A stretch of DNA of 64,000 bases from Bemisia tabaci (taxonomy: Eukaryota; Arthropoda; Insecta; Hemiptera; Aleyrodidae), in contig NC_092795.1 in NCBI RefSeq assembly GCF_918797505.1, positions 24,849,131-24,913,130 of the forward strand. Direction: 5' to 3'. The position numbers and the translations under genes were made by a program. Numbering within the stretch: position 1 is the stretch's first letter; each line of letters starts with the position of its first letter. The notes under the pieces were generated by a model. It did not search any database. It was not told the DNA's origin and worked only from the letters and a program-made list of their open reading frames with translations. Positions 1 to 10,683 of this stretch are shown in pieces.

Positions 1-1294
1 CGGTTTGCGCACTCGTAGCCACACGTCTGATGTCAGCTTGTTTGATAGATCAATGATCACTTGGCATTGGTAGAGTCCGGCGTCTGTCTCCTGAATGTCT
101 TTGATCTAGAGGAAAAAATTATTTTTATTAGCGCAAAGTTGAATACCAATCCTTATAGATCGGACATTAAAACAAATATCTGAGAAAATTCAATCATTGT
201 CCTCTTAGTGATTAAAAAGTTTCGTTCTTCGTTGTCCATGAACCGTCAGGCTCTATCGAGATAGATGAGACAGTAACGGGGTAAGCTTTGCGATGTATCG
301 ATTGATCCATCATTTAAACCTATGGAAAAGGATCGATAAACATGATGTTCGCAACGAACACCTTAAAAATAGATTCTTTAACGCAGCTTCAAATGGGGAA
401 ATATCAATAATCGATCATTCACGCTTCGCCACTGGATGAGGAATCTCTATAAAATTAAATACCGTAATAGGTAGGACTACTCTGATCATGTCAACAATTC
501 AATGCGTAAATAAAAGAATCCCAACACATTTTTCGGAATTTTTGAAGAGTGTCACAAAAAACGTATGACGATAAATCAAAATATTGTATTATGCAATGTA
601 GGAATGTTAACATAAAACATAAGATATTTTGAAGACTCAGCAGCACGTGACAAGACATACGTTTATAGAAGTACACACCGCGGGTAACCAGGCAAGCACT
701 GGATTGGTTTCATCGATGTTTGGTTTCGGTGCTTAGCATTGACCGTGCCATTCCCAAAGTTTTAAGTTGAAAGTGGGGGTCATCGATGAGGGTTCTTGCA
801 ACATATTTCAAGATCATCGATGAATGATGCATCGATGACCCCCACACCTTCAGCAAAACACTTGCAACGTGTGCAAAAAGCATAATGACATTATTCATCT
901 CGTTTTGGAAAGGTACACTGTACAGCCGAGTACTAAGTTTTTAAATTGCATTATAATTCATTTATCTGAGGAGGCCTGTAAATTTTCCTGCCGAAACGTC
1001 TGGGTTCCTTCTCTAGCGTTGTTACGCGGTGATCGATTCGTTAAAATCCTACCTGTAAAGTGTATGTTGAACTTGAGACATCATGTCGAAGAGCGAAGCG
1101 ACTGTCCCTAACGATGAGGGAGCTGCCGCTAGATATAGGGAGCTGCTCACTGCCGTTTAGTCGATCTGCTTTTACCCACAAAATCGGGTACTCTTGCGCA
1201 TACTGGACGGAGCACTCCAATTCAGCGATGCCCCCCACGTTTTTCAGCTGCTCAGGAGAAATTCGGGCGATTGTAGGGGACCTTTGACAGTCGG
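1..1294 (-). CDS. Lac: Lachesin-like Ig-domain cell-surface protein, first Ig domain, partial (3' part off the left edge)
   Basis: Two minus-strand exons, 1294-1053 and 105-1, join in phase 0 (donor CAG|GTAGG, acceptors tttcag and tcctctag). They encode the start of a mature protein and one V-type Ig domain. Seen: the first Ig cysteine in ELECSVQYA, the core Trp in PILWVK, then SSSTYTLQ joined to IKDIQETDAGLYQCQV, which carries the conserved D-x-G-x-Y-x-C and the second cysteine. In lachesin and its relatives (insect IgLON/amalgam-type GPI-anchored adhesion proteins) the same order and the phrase STYxLQIKDIQETDAG occur. Family role: homophilic adhesion in neurons and tracheal septate junctions. 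The signal-peptide exon must lie above 1294 and I could not find it; later Ig domains lie beyond base 1. Confidence is high for the family and moderate for lachesin itself over a paralogue. Confidence 0.85.
271..434. repeat. Palindromic 165-bp MITE copy, in the lachesin intron
   Basis: Diverged member of the foldback family described at 21613-21777: ATCGAT motifs, the two flanking phrases ATTTAAACCTATGGAAAAGG and ATCGATTATT, a central GTTCGCAACGAACACC palindrome, and a CGCCACTG right end. The flanks share an imperfect GATGAG duplication. It sits between the two lachesin exons. Confidence 0.7.
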
Positions 1295-1367
1295 CTGAAA
1301 CATGAACGAGGGGAATTTATTTTTTCTTTCGGCAACGTCTGAAAATAAAATTATCAAAAATGCAAAT

Positions 1368-1401
<34 letters not shown>

Positions 1402-3003
1402 GGGTGACCATGAGAAAAAGTGGCGAATCTTATCGAAGATATGACAGTTTAAGCATCTTGTTCCTCCGGCTGTGATAAATCAAAGTCGGGGATTTCGATA
1501 CCCATCCGTTTCGCACTGCCTCCCCAACACGGGGTGGGTTTCGGCCGGATGGTCCTCTAGATGGTTAAACTATCATATGTTGGTTTAGGCTCTAATTTGG
1601 AATAAACTCTGATCAGGAGTATGCAAGGCTAAGGAAGATCGGGGACCAAAGTCGAGCTGAACAACTAAACCAAACTCATGTTAGCGTATCTGCATGGACA
1701 ATGCCGGAATCATCCCTTTGGGATATGTCTTCGGCTGTAACACTGGGAAATGCAAATGTGTCCTTCTATAGTTTTAGTTTGCAAAAGGAAAGTGCATGAT
1801 ATCCTATCAGTACATTGCTTACGAGATGAAGCGCTGCAGGCAAAATTTTTCGGGAAATGTGCGGGCACATCAATTATAGGTAAAAATGTTAAAAGAGCAC
1901 AAAAAAATTCTTTTTAAAATTAAGTATTCAATAATGCAAAATAACATGGTTATTAAGTACAAATTTAGTGCACTTTGTAAAACAAAAGACAGAAAATCCT
2001 AAAATTCCTGGTCTTCTGGATAATCTGTACCACCTGTTGGTGCCACCTGTTGTACCACCTAATATTTACTTTGTCTCTTAATACCTGTGTTTATTTAATT
2101 CATAAAATACTTATAAAAGACATGGTCCTTATATTTCCAATATTTTTTAACACATTTTAAAAGAAGAAGAAAATATTGGATGCTCTTCAGTGACTTCGCT
2201 GTTTACAAAATATCCCAGATAGGTCTCAATCATCGTCTTAAATAATGCGTTTGCTTTGTAAATAATTGCATGGATGCATTATTTTGAAAATGATCAAGGC
2301 ACGATTCACCTTTAGACTATTTCTTGCCCTCCATTTTTGTCGCTGCTTCTGTGGAATTGTTTTTCAGAATACAGATTGTTCATTCATGATAAGAACACCG
2401 GGTGTAAGAGTAGCCTAGAGAAGCATCTTACCTGCTTGAAATAGAGCTGCACATATTAGCAACGGAAGCTGAATAAGTTTTCTGTGGTTTGAAGTGCAGC
2501 GTTGAACAAACATCAGAACTGATACGCTGCAGGCGTTATCAATAAAGAGAAAGGCGTGCCTTGAGAAATTTTTCCCTAGGTCGTGAATGCTGGAAATCGT
2601 ACGGAAATCACTTCAATTAGTCATCATGTTCATGCAAATAAACGCTTGTTGAAAGTATGTGAAGGGCGCATTCAACATTACAATATAAAATATCCATGGC
2701 TAAAGTCAAAAAATGCGTATCTCAAGATTGCAATGTTGTGCGTCTTCGCTCGCGTTTTTAATTTCCTATAAAAAATAAAACATGATTGGGGATTATCAAG
2801 CGTTGCAATTGAGGTACGCATTACTCTTAATCGAGTCATTTCATGATAATGAATTAGTTTCGATAAGATTTCTTCAGGTCAAAAAGGGTCTTTAAAATTA
2901 GCCCCTTTGCACCGCTAAAAAGTAGAAAAAAGGAATAGTGGCAGAAGAGCGATACAGTATGCGCGCAAATGGCTGCAAAATAATAAAATACCATAAAGGC
3001 AGG
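1295..3003. other. No gene seen; upstream/intronic DNA of the lachesin-like gene
   Basis: AT-rich sequence with only short random frames. It contains a run of about 31 T at 1370-1400. The missing first exon (signal peptide) of the lachesin-like gene could be here or further right, but I see no convincing signal-peptide frame with a donor. Confidence 0.4.
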
Positions 3004-3633
3004 GCGAAATGGGTCTGTTGTAAACTTTTGCTAGAGCAAAAATAAGAGTTGTTTCTTGTAGATAATGCCTCAAAAATCACGATGAGCGCATCGGCAAAGT
3101 CTGAAATGCACTCATAACTTCACAATCTGCGTAAGAAATTTGCGTTTTTTTAAGCTTCCCGCTTCAAAAACGATACTACGGCACAGGTGAACATTTTGTT
3201 AGAGGAGTCGCTCCATCGTCGGCGATATTCATCATGGCCGACGCTTGCGCGCAGTTCCGCGCGTAGTTCGAGGGGAGTTAAAGGTCAATCAATTCGGGCG
3301 TGGAAAATATGAACGTTAACACACCGATTGTTATCTGGTCTAATCCATTTCAGGTGTTATCTCGTCCCATCAAACGTGTTTTGGCGGATTGGCGTCGGCC
3401 ATGATGATTATTGCCGACGATGGAACGACTCCTCTTACAAAATGTTCACCTGTGCCGTAGTATCGTTTTTGAAGCGGGAAGCTCAAAAAACCGCAAATTT
3501 CTTACGCAGACTGTGAAGTTATGAGTGCATTTCAGAGTTTGCCGATGCGCTCATCGTGATTTTTGAGGCATTATCTATAAGAAACAACTCTTATTTTTGC
3601 TCTAGCAAAAGTTTGCAACAGGCCCATTGGGCA
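3004..3633. repeat. Foldback element, about 630 bp, centre near 3318
   Basis: The sequence from the left end (GGGTCTGTTG at 3011) to about 3280 returns as an inverted copy from about 3350 to 3633 (CAACAGGCCC). Shared blocks include the phrases around AAACTTTTGCTAGAGCAAAA, AAGTTATGAGTGCATTTCAG (inverted in the left arm) and CACCTGTGCCGTAGTATCGT. Arms differ by scattered substitutions, so it is old. No clean target duplication was found. Confidence 0.8.
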
Positions 3634-5062
3634 TGAAACCCCCTCAGTTCACACCTCTGTCCGATCGATCGTCGTTTTGTCAATAGTAACGCCTGCATGA
3701 GCAACTATTCGTGCTCGAAGGTTGCCCCTTTTGCATATACCAAGTGTTGAAGGCGCTCTGGCAGTCTGGCTATCCTCTCAGAAACGCGCGCCTGTTGCAA
3801 CGGACTGAGCTGCCTCGTGTCATGACGTTTATAAGGTTGACACACCACCGAGATACATTACTCACTACGTTTATTGCGTGTAATTATTTTTAAATATGTG
3901 CATTACTTTCTGCATACAGTTTGTTCATAGGTTCAGGCCCAACATTTGGGCCTTTGCTCTCTTTGGAAAGATGCTATGACTGGTAGGACATTTGAAACTC
4001 CACAATTGGAGAAAACGTGCTTCGGGTGTAAACATGAAAAACTCTCTCGTTCCGAAGCGTTCTGTCATCAGACGATCGCACGAAATCCGATCATCGCTTT
4101 GCACCAACGTGATATCGTGACATTTGCGTGCCTCCTTTTCGCGGAAAGGAAGTTCCAGAAATGATTGGCACGATGCGTTGAGAGAGAATGACAAGATTTT
4201 GCAACGCTGCCAAGTTTTATAACGTGATTGTAAAAAGTGGATCCATCAATGTCATAGCGTAGATGTAAGTGGTTGAAATAATTATTGCGTCTGTCCAGGT
4301 CAAGGGTAAGAAGAATGCTGCATATCAAGAAGAACTCAAGTTCATTGCTCTTGACTTTTTTAACTGCCTAAAATAACCATCGATGAGCTTATCACTTTTC
4401 ATTCATGAAAAAGCGTCGCTTTCTCTTTCATTTTCTCTCAACCAGATTAGCTGTTTGAGTTTCTCGGCTACAGTCTCTTATTCCGCTTTTAAAACCACTA
4501 TTTTCAACATTAAACCACAATTTTCCATTTCCGACGGTGCAAATAACTTCTTAATTTTCCTCCTCTCCAATAAATAACGTTATTTCTCCAAAAATTCAGA
4601 TGCCTCTTCTCCTCGTCCATTCCCTGCAAAAACACTCATCGGCATGGATTATTTTCTATTCTTTTAAGTACTGAAAAAAAAACCAAAGGGGGAATTTTCA
4701 CTCGCTGCGTTTGACATAAGTGTCTTTAGATTTTAGACATGAATCATTATGATGCAATGTTTGAATGACCTAAAATAAGCATAGAATGTTCACGGTATTC
4801 AAAAAAAATACCTACTGTAGGGTAAAGTTCGATTGTTTCTCGATCGAAAATTCCAATGCAAATATCTTGGAGAACTATCTAGGCCCATTTGAGTGTCACG
4901 ATCCCGCTTAAAGATATCCCATATCACCGGGGAAAAGACCCCACGTTCTGTTTGATCACTCCCCGAGTTGAATCTCTCGACGCAGAATTCTCGACTTTTT
5001 ATTAGCTTTTATCAGCCGCACGGATCGATCTTTAATCTACCACTCTTCGTCAATTTTAAGTG

Positions 5063-5122
<60 letters not shown>

Positions 5123-5154
5123 AAAATCATTTCTTTGAAGGATAACTGGACGGA
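3634..5154. other. No gene seen; ends in a long A-tract
   Basis: No supported coding exon. The short open frames here lack splice context or family signature. A run of 56 A at 5065-5120 is the longest homopolymer in the window. Confidence 0.5.
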
Positions 5155-5335
5155 TTTAGTAGCGATCCTTGAAAGTTAGCAACATAGTATTTCCCCCATT
5201 TAAATCTATTAAAATATCGATTTTAGGCGAGGCAGTTTACCTCACCAAGAATCGATTATTTCACATAAATTTAAGAGGAAGGAAGACAATGTTGCCAACT
5301 TTCAAGAATCACCATTGAAGGAATTTAACCAGAAA
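5155..5335. repeat. Foldback repeat with GAGGCAG/TTACCTC centre
   Basis: The ends CGATCCTTGAAAGTTAGCAAC and GTTGCCAACTTTCAAGAATC are inverted copies, and ATCGATTTTAGGCGAGGCAG faces TTACCTCACCAAGAATCGAT at the centre. A related copy is at 46800-46925. It resembles the ATCGAT-rich palindromic MITEs but has a different core. Confidence 0.6.
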
Positions 5336-5847
5336 CAGCCTATGTAAATCATACGTTGCTAAATTTTCTCTGATGTTTTATTTTTAAACAGAAAACCAAG
5401 CTACGCTGATAATTGAAATGCTGTGAGTATAGTCATCGTAATCTGAGGTAAATTTACAGGAAGACTAAGGGCTTCAAGTCGTTTACTTCTCTGTCAAAAA
5501 AAAAATCAAATATGATGGGCAAAAATATATGGGCAACGTGAAATGTAGTTTGACCGAATCCAGTTACGTTCGTCCAACTTATCACCATTTATTGAACGAA
5601 ATTTTGCGTGTTTTTTCTTTGCCTTTCGTGCAAAATTGTCTGGCTGCATTTTTTAAAAAAAAATTTAGAAGGAGTGGAAATTTGAAACACTGCACACGAG
5701 ATCGGTCCTTATTTTTTTAATCTCACCGCTCACTGCCAATACTATTCCTACGTATGGACCTAAGTAGGCTCCAAGAAATCCCCGGCTCGAATTTACTTAT
5801 CTGCAAAACGTTGACAGAAAAACACACACACACGTGCACAGGCACAC

Positions 5848-6153
5848 CCGGGTGATCTAGGGTTAAACGGCAAGTCTGCAGGAGCGTGTTCTATGGGTCA
5901 AAATAAGACTTTTTTGTTGTATAAATTTTTTTTTAAAAGTGCCCCCAGATGAATCTACGGCCCCCAAAGACGGTAAATCGTTTTTCCTGAATTTTGGCAG
6001 CGGTTGTGAACCAAATATCATGAAAATGTGTACTCTCCTGTTCTTTTATTCCCTGAATTCATAAATGATCTAAAAAAAATCGAACTCTGAATGTAAACGA
6101 TTTGGGGGTGTTTCGGCTCCTGCAGTCTGGCTGTTTAACCCTGGATCACCCTG
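5848..6153. repeat. MITE, about 306 bp, inverted ends
   Basis: The left end GGGTGATCTAGGGTTAAACG continues to CTGCAGGAGC. The right end is its inverted copy (GGCTCCTGCAG, then TGTTTAACCCTGGATCACCC). Arms are about 38 bp with a few mismatches. No coding potential. Confidence 0.75.
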
Positions 6154-6699
6154 TACACACAGTAAGCACCCACACTTTGAGGGGTTAAGGAAGACCGGCT
6201 CTCCGCTCCCATTCCCCGCACTTTACCCTCGCGGGAAACTTAATCCGCTACAATTCTTAAATCATAAAAGTGAAAGGATTCATCTACCAACCTTTTGTCC
6301 TGTTCGATCGAATATCCGAAGGTTTGAAAAATTGCCTTTTAAAGGTTCGATGCACGGCACAACTTGGGAAATTGAAGAATAATGCCTGAACTAAAGCGAG
6401 AGCGCACTTTGAACTAAGCGAGAGCCACGATTGTCTATCGCTGATTAATCCCGAGTTCAAAAGGGCAATTGTAATCGCAACGGGGCTTTGGATTCGCGTA
6501 AGGTCATTATCACCGTGTTTGTGTGTCGGTGTTTGTGCATGGACAGGGGTTGGTCGACCAGACCAGACATTCCAACGCAAGAAGACACTAAAATGTCGCG
6601 AGATCAGTCCCGCGTCTTTGCCGCGCCGGCGGCGCCAGCGCCAGCAGATGTGCGCTGTTGCCTCGTCATGAAAAGTCACCCGGATGGGCTGATTTAGTG
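6154..6699. other. CpG-containing stretch, no exon assigned
   Basis: A local GC-rich patch (CGCGCCGGCGGCGCCAGCGC near 6630) stands out in AT-rich DNA and could mark a promoter or 5' exon. The 153-codon minus-strand frame 6745-6284 across it has no signal peptide, domain or clear donor that I recognise, so I do not call it a gene. Confidence 0.3.
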
Positions 6700-7180
6700 G
6701 CTCCTGTGGCGAGGTGTCAATGATTGGTGATCGATATTTCCTCATTTGAGGTTATGGTAAAGAATCGATTAATAAGGTGTTCGTTTCAAACCATAAAGTA
6801 CATAGAGTCGTGATGTAAGTGAGAGAGCTGGCGCCACTTTTAAGCATTTTCCAAGTCCCGAATTCCGAGACTCCTGTGTCACACGCCAGGTCACTTTTTC
6901 GACACATAATCGATCATTTCCGATACACAGGTACCCGGCCATCCGATGTGAACAAAGGAGATAGGAATTATCAAGTATTCCACGCCACCATTTTGGATCG
7001 AACCTGTATCGAAAAAGTGACCGAAGCTCGGCGCACACCAGGCTCGGAACTCATCGAGCAGAACATGGCGCCAGCTCTCCCATTTACACCACAAGGCTGT
7101 GTACTCTATGTTGCAAACACCCTGTTAGCGACCCTTTTACATAGGTTTTCCAAAATAATTTTTTTTAATTTTCCAGAGAA
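6700..7180. repeat. Palindromic MITE split by a second foldback element
   Basis: The left half (6710-6795, ending AAGGTGTTCG) and the right half (7112-7150, CAAACACCCTGTTAGCGACC) are the two sides of a palindromic MITE of the 21613-21777 family. Between them lies a different foldback (about 6800-7110) with inverted ends ACATAGAGT...GAGAGCTGGCGCC and GGCGCCAGCTCTC...ACTCTATGT, plus an inner pair AGTCACTTTTTCGA / TCGAAAAAGTGACC. The insertion point is at the hairpin centre. Confidence 0.65.
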
Positions 7181-7393
7181 TTTCATTCGTAAGTTAATCT
7201 ACTGTAAAAAAATTAGAGGGTTCAAAGGAAAATTATTATAAGTTTTCTCAAAAATATTCATAAAATTGAGAGGAATTTGGCAATATTTAAACTCTGTCAC
7301 ACGGCGTTTTGCCGTAGCACGGGAGTATTATTCATACGGCATTATTCCATCTGACAGCCTCATCAGTGCGTAAAGAATTTGACTAATTATACC

Positions 7394-8243
7394 CAGGGCC
7401 GGATTTACATTTTTAGCGCCCTAGGCTAAACTTAAGGTGGCGCCCCTAAAAGTAGGCGCTCTCGTGGGGGGCGGGGGGGGGGGGTGGCCCCCCAGACGCC
7501 CCTCCCCTCCAGATCAGAAGAAGGATGTTAGGAGTCCTAGATTCTTGTCTAGATTCTTCTTCTTCTTGTCCAAATATCTTTGCTGTCTTTGTCTTTTCAA
7601 TTGGGCCCTGTTTTCTTCGAATGATTCATCATGACAATCCGCACAATCTGGTTGATCTTCGTCTGCCCAATGGCTTTTTCTTTTCTTGTCTTGGGCCCTG
7701 TTTTCTTCAAATGATTGCTCTTGACAATCTGATTGATTATCTTCTGCACAATCTTCACCTGAATCATCTGCACAATCTTCACAATCTGAATCCTCTGCAC
7801 AATCTGATTCTTCATCTGAAGCCGTGAGGTCGATAACTGGCTCTGTAAAAGTCCACATGAGCTATTCAATAAACGCCATACAGATTGAAAAGTCCGAGAA
7901 AAAGCTCTGAAGCAAACTATGTAACGAGTATAGATATCATTCCAACAGTAAAATTATTTGGAACTTGTCAAATTGTTAGACTTAAAGATGAAGAAGGTAA
8001 CTAAGCTCATGATCCCTAGTAGCCAAACCAAAATAGGATTATCGAATAGGTATCGGCTAGATAGGCTGTTTTATAGCTATTTTATATATTTTATAGGCTA
8101 TTTTATTCCTATGGTATTTTGAAACGCAGCGCTTATCTCCAATTTTTACCAGGGTTTTGAATAAATTCTCAAAAATTTTGCGCCCCTCAAAATGTTGCGC
8201 CCTAGGCTAGAGCCTATGTAGCCTATTGGTAAATCCGGCCCTG
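7394..8243. mobile_element. Non-autonomous hAT-like element, 850 bp, 8-bp TSD
   Basis: Terminal inverted repeats CAGGGCCGGATTTAC and GTAAATCCGGCCCTG lie between exact 8-bp direct repeats ATTATACC (7386-7393 and 8244-8251). CAGGG ends and an 8-bp duplication are typical of the hAT superfamily. No transposase is present. Its ends and inner flanks match the element at 16335-17537, but its middle is different and carries the acidic open frame at 7514-7858. Confidence 0.92.
7514..7858 (-). other. Acidic exon-like open frame inside the hAT element (possible captured host exon)
   Basis: A 114-codon frame on the minus strand. After TTTTACAG (a usable splice acceptor, exon start 7842) it reads EPVIDLTASDEESD, which looks like a SUMO-interacting motif (hydrophobic VIDL followed by acidic residues). 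It continues with Asp/Glu/Cys-rich repeats and two copies of an ESFEENRAQ-type block about 93 bp apart followed by Lys/Arg-rich runs. The related element at 16335-17537 lacks this segment: the two diverge right after AGGATGTTAGGAGTCC. Whether it is expressed, or is a piece of a host gene picked up by the transposon, is inference. No transposase domain is visible. Confidence 0.4.
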
Positions 8244-8251
8244 ATTATACC

Positions 8252-8357
8252 TCCCTGAGATCTTCGGTAATTGCGTGTTTTACCATCACTACAGCCTCAT
8301 CTGTAACGTCTTTTGTAAACTTTGAAATAGATTCTCGAAAAAATTCTAAGTGAAACT

Positions 8358-8397
<40 letters not shown>

Positions 8398-9140
8398 CAA
8401 GTTTGAACAATATCTAGTCGGTAAAGTTGTATAAAAAATCTCATGATGTGATGTTGAGAGAATGCCATTGATAAATTAGATTAGGGAAACATGAGTTTTG
8501 ATCAGCATGTCTCAAACTTCCAGGGCCGAATGGATCAGTGTCGCTGATCTCAGAATCGTGTTTTGATGCTTGGTTTTTGTAAATCAGCTATCTAAATATC
8601 TGTATAAATCTGTGACCAGCGGAAATCACCTATAGTTGTTACACCCAAGGCTCCCTGAAACAGATTTATTTATTGTTATTTTAAATTTTCTCTCTACGAG
8701 TGGTCCATTCAAATCTTCTGGGAGCCAATCGTAAAGATGTTGGAGGAGTCCTTAAACTGGAATTTCAGGGGTCATAGAGTCCTTAAAGGTTAGGATTCAG
8801 GGCTCCTGATGACCTTTTGTAACCTGAGCCTGAAATTTCAATGAAACTTTGGGATCAGAATTTTCGTGCGAGCTTCAAACGTCAATGTTTATGAACTCCT
8901 GACTGAGCTCTGACCAGAATGTTTTATCGGGTTCTTGAGACCCGATTCCTTGATGCGCTCAAGAGTAAATTTTGTTTGTATTTTTTTGAAGGAGGGCATT
9001 GTAGCCGAACCGTACTATAAATGATTTTTTTTTCTTTTGCTCTTGTAAACTTGAACCGCCTTCAATTTACAAAATATACAACCCGCAATGTTCAGGCCAT
9101 CTAAACCGCGAGTACTCCGGCCTCTGAGTGCTAATGCGGC
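8252..9140. other. No gene seen; T-tract
   Basis: No supported exon. It contains a run of about 38 T at 8360-8397. Confidence 0.5.
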
Positions 9141-9148
9141 CCTGTAAA

Positions 9149-10675
9149 CAGGGTCGGACTGGCTTGCATCTGAGGGCGTAGACCCTTACCTGGTCAAAGG
9201 GGCGTAATGTGGTATTTTCTGATGGGGCATGCCCTTCGTGGAGAGGGGTTCAGAAAATTTTGGCGAAGCAGCACAAGTTTACGCTATTTTCAGGTTCAGA
9301 GTTTATTAATCGTAGAGTAAAAATTGTAAAATTGAACTATTGAAGTGACCGACAGACTTCTGAAATTAAAGAAAACAAAAAAAATTATAGCCACTGGACG
9401 CATCCAAGCACCATTATTCCACAAGAACCGTGTCAGTGCTGCGGTTTACACGAGCCTAAGACGTGGGTCTAAAAATCCATCCTAAAAAAGAATCAGGCAA
9501 GAACCTGAAAAAAGAAGAAAGAACGAGTATCAACACAGCCGACGACGAGAAAGACGTATTCGGGCCTCTTTTTTAACTTTTCTCCCGAATCTGAGCGACA
9601 CCTCATTGGCAGCATATAGCAGGGCATTGAGAACTCAACCTTTGCGTCATCGCGCCTTCAATATTTCAGATGCAGTACGGACGTCCATCGAGTACGAATA
9701 GTTGTATCTCTGCGCCGTCATTAACGCGCATCCTTTCCCTCGCTTTATTTCCATATTGTGTTTGTTTGCGATTGTCTTATTCGTAATGGTGCTTCAAGCA
9801 CTACGTGAATAACACAGTCGAAGGTAGGAGAGATGTGTTCGGGCCTCTTTTTTAACTTTTCTCCCGAATATGAGCGACACTTCATTGGCAACATATAGCT
9901 AGAGCATTGAGAACTCACGCTTCGCGTCATCGCGCCTTCAATTTTTCAGATGCAGCACGTACGTCCATCAAGTACGAATAGTCGTATCTCTGCGCCGTCG
10001 TTAACGCGCATCCTTTCCCTCGCTCTATTTCCATGTCGTGTTTGTTTCCGTTTGTCTTATTTGTAATGTTGCTTTAAACTAGATCAGAGCATTGCGAGTT
10101 CACGACTCACGCCATCGCGTCTTACATTTTTCATGTGCAATGTGGACATCCATCTCGCGAGAATAGTTGTATCGCGTTTACACTTTAGACGTCTCTTACT
10201 TTTGAATTTCGAAATAAATTAAGGTTAAGTTTGCCCGAGATATCCTATGATATGTCCAAATCAATAGTCATTTTGAAAAGGAAGAAATATGTTCAAAGAT
10301 CTCTCATGAGGTCTATAAAGTGTGCGTGTGTCTAAAAATCGAACCGGCTATCGTTTCTACGGGAGTTACACATAGAGAATGAAGGAGGGGGGATAAAGCG
10401 CCTGTATGTCAACAAAAAGGTGACAATTTCACAGAAAAGTGTTTACGCTTCAGAAAGTAGTTTTTGGACCTCTGTTCACCACTATGCGTAAAAGAACCTC
10501 TCTTCACTCCTAACTCTCTCTTCTTCCGTTCATTTAAGAAATTTTCCGCATATATTCTCGGTCGTAATTTTTTTTTCTCTTCTTATTTTGCCATCTGTCA
10601 GAGGGGCGCGTTTTTGGCGGGCCAAGGGGGCGTATCTGCCAATGGCAGATTGGCCTTATGGCCAGTCCGAGCCTG
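9149..10675. mobile_element. Non-autonomous hAT-like element, 1.5 kb, 8-bp TSD
   Basis: Ends CAGGGTCGGACTGGC and GGCCAGTCCGAGCCTG are imperfect inverted repeats, flanked by identical 8-bp repeats CCTGTAAA (9141-9148 and 10676-10683). The interior holds a direct duplication: about 236 bp at 9561-9796 repeats at 9840-10076 with a 279-bp period. A diverged third relative of that unit follows at about 10085-10200. No transposase frame remains. Confidence 0.9.
9561..10076. repeat. Two direct copies of a dispersed ~236-bp unit
   Basis: Both copies run from CGGGCCTCTTTTTTAACTTT through CATCGCGCCTTCAAT and CTCTGCGCCGTC to CTTATT(C/T)GTAATG. Diverged relatives occur at 53890-54120 and, in pieces, near 41908-41985 (inverted), 55070-55150 and 58190-58240. 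So the unit is a dispersed repeat in its own right, not only a part of this element. Confidence 0.75.
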
Positions 10676-10683
10676 CCTGTAAA

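Noticed and set aside
6284..6745. 153-codon minus-strand frame over a GC-rich patch, considered as lachesin exon 1
   Set aside because: No signal peptide or hydrophobic stretch and no donor in a phase that fits the exon at 1294.
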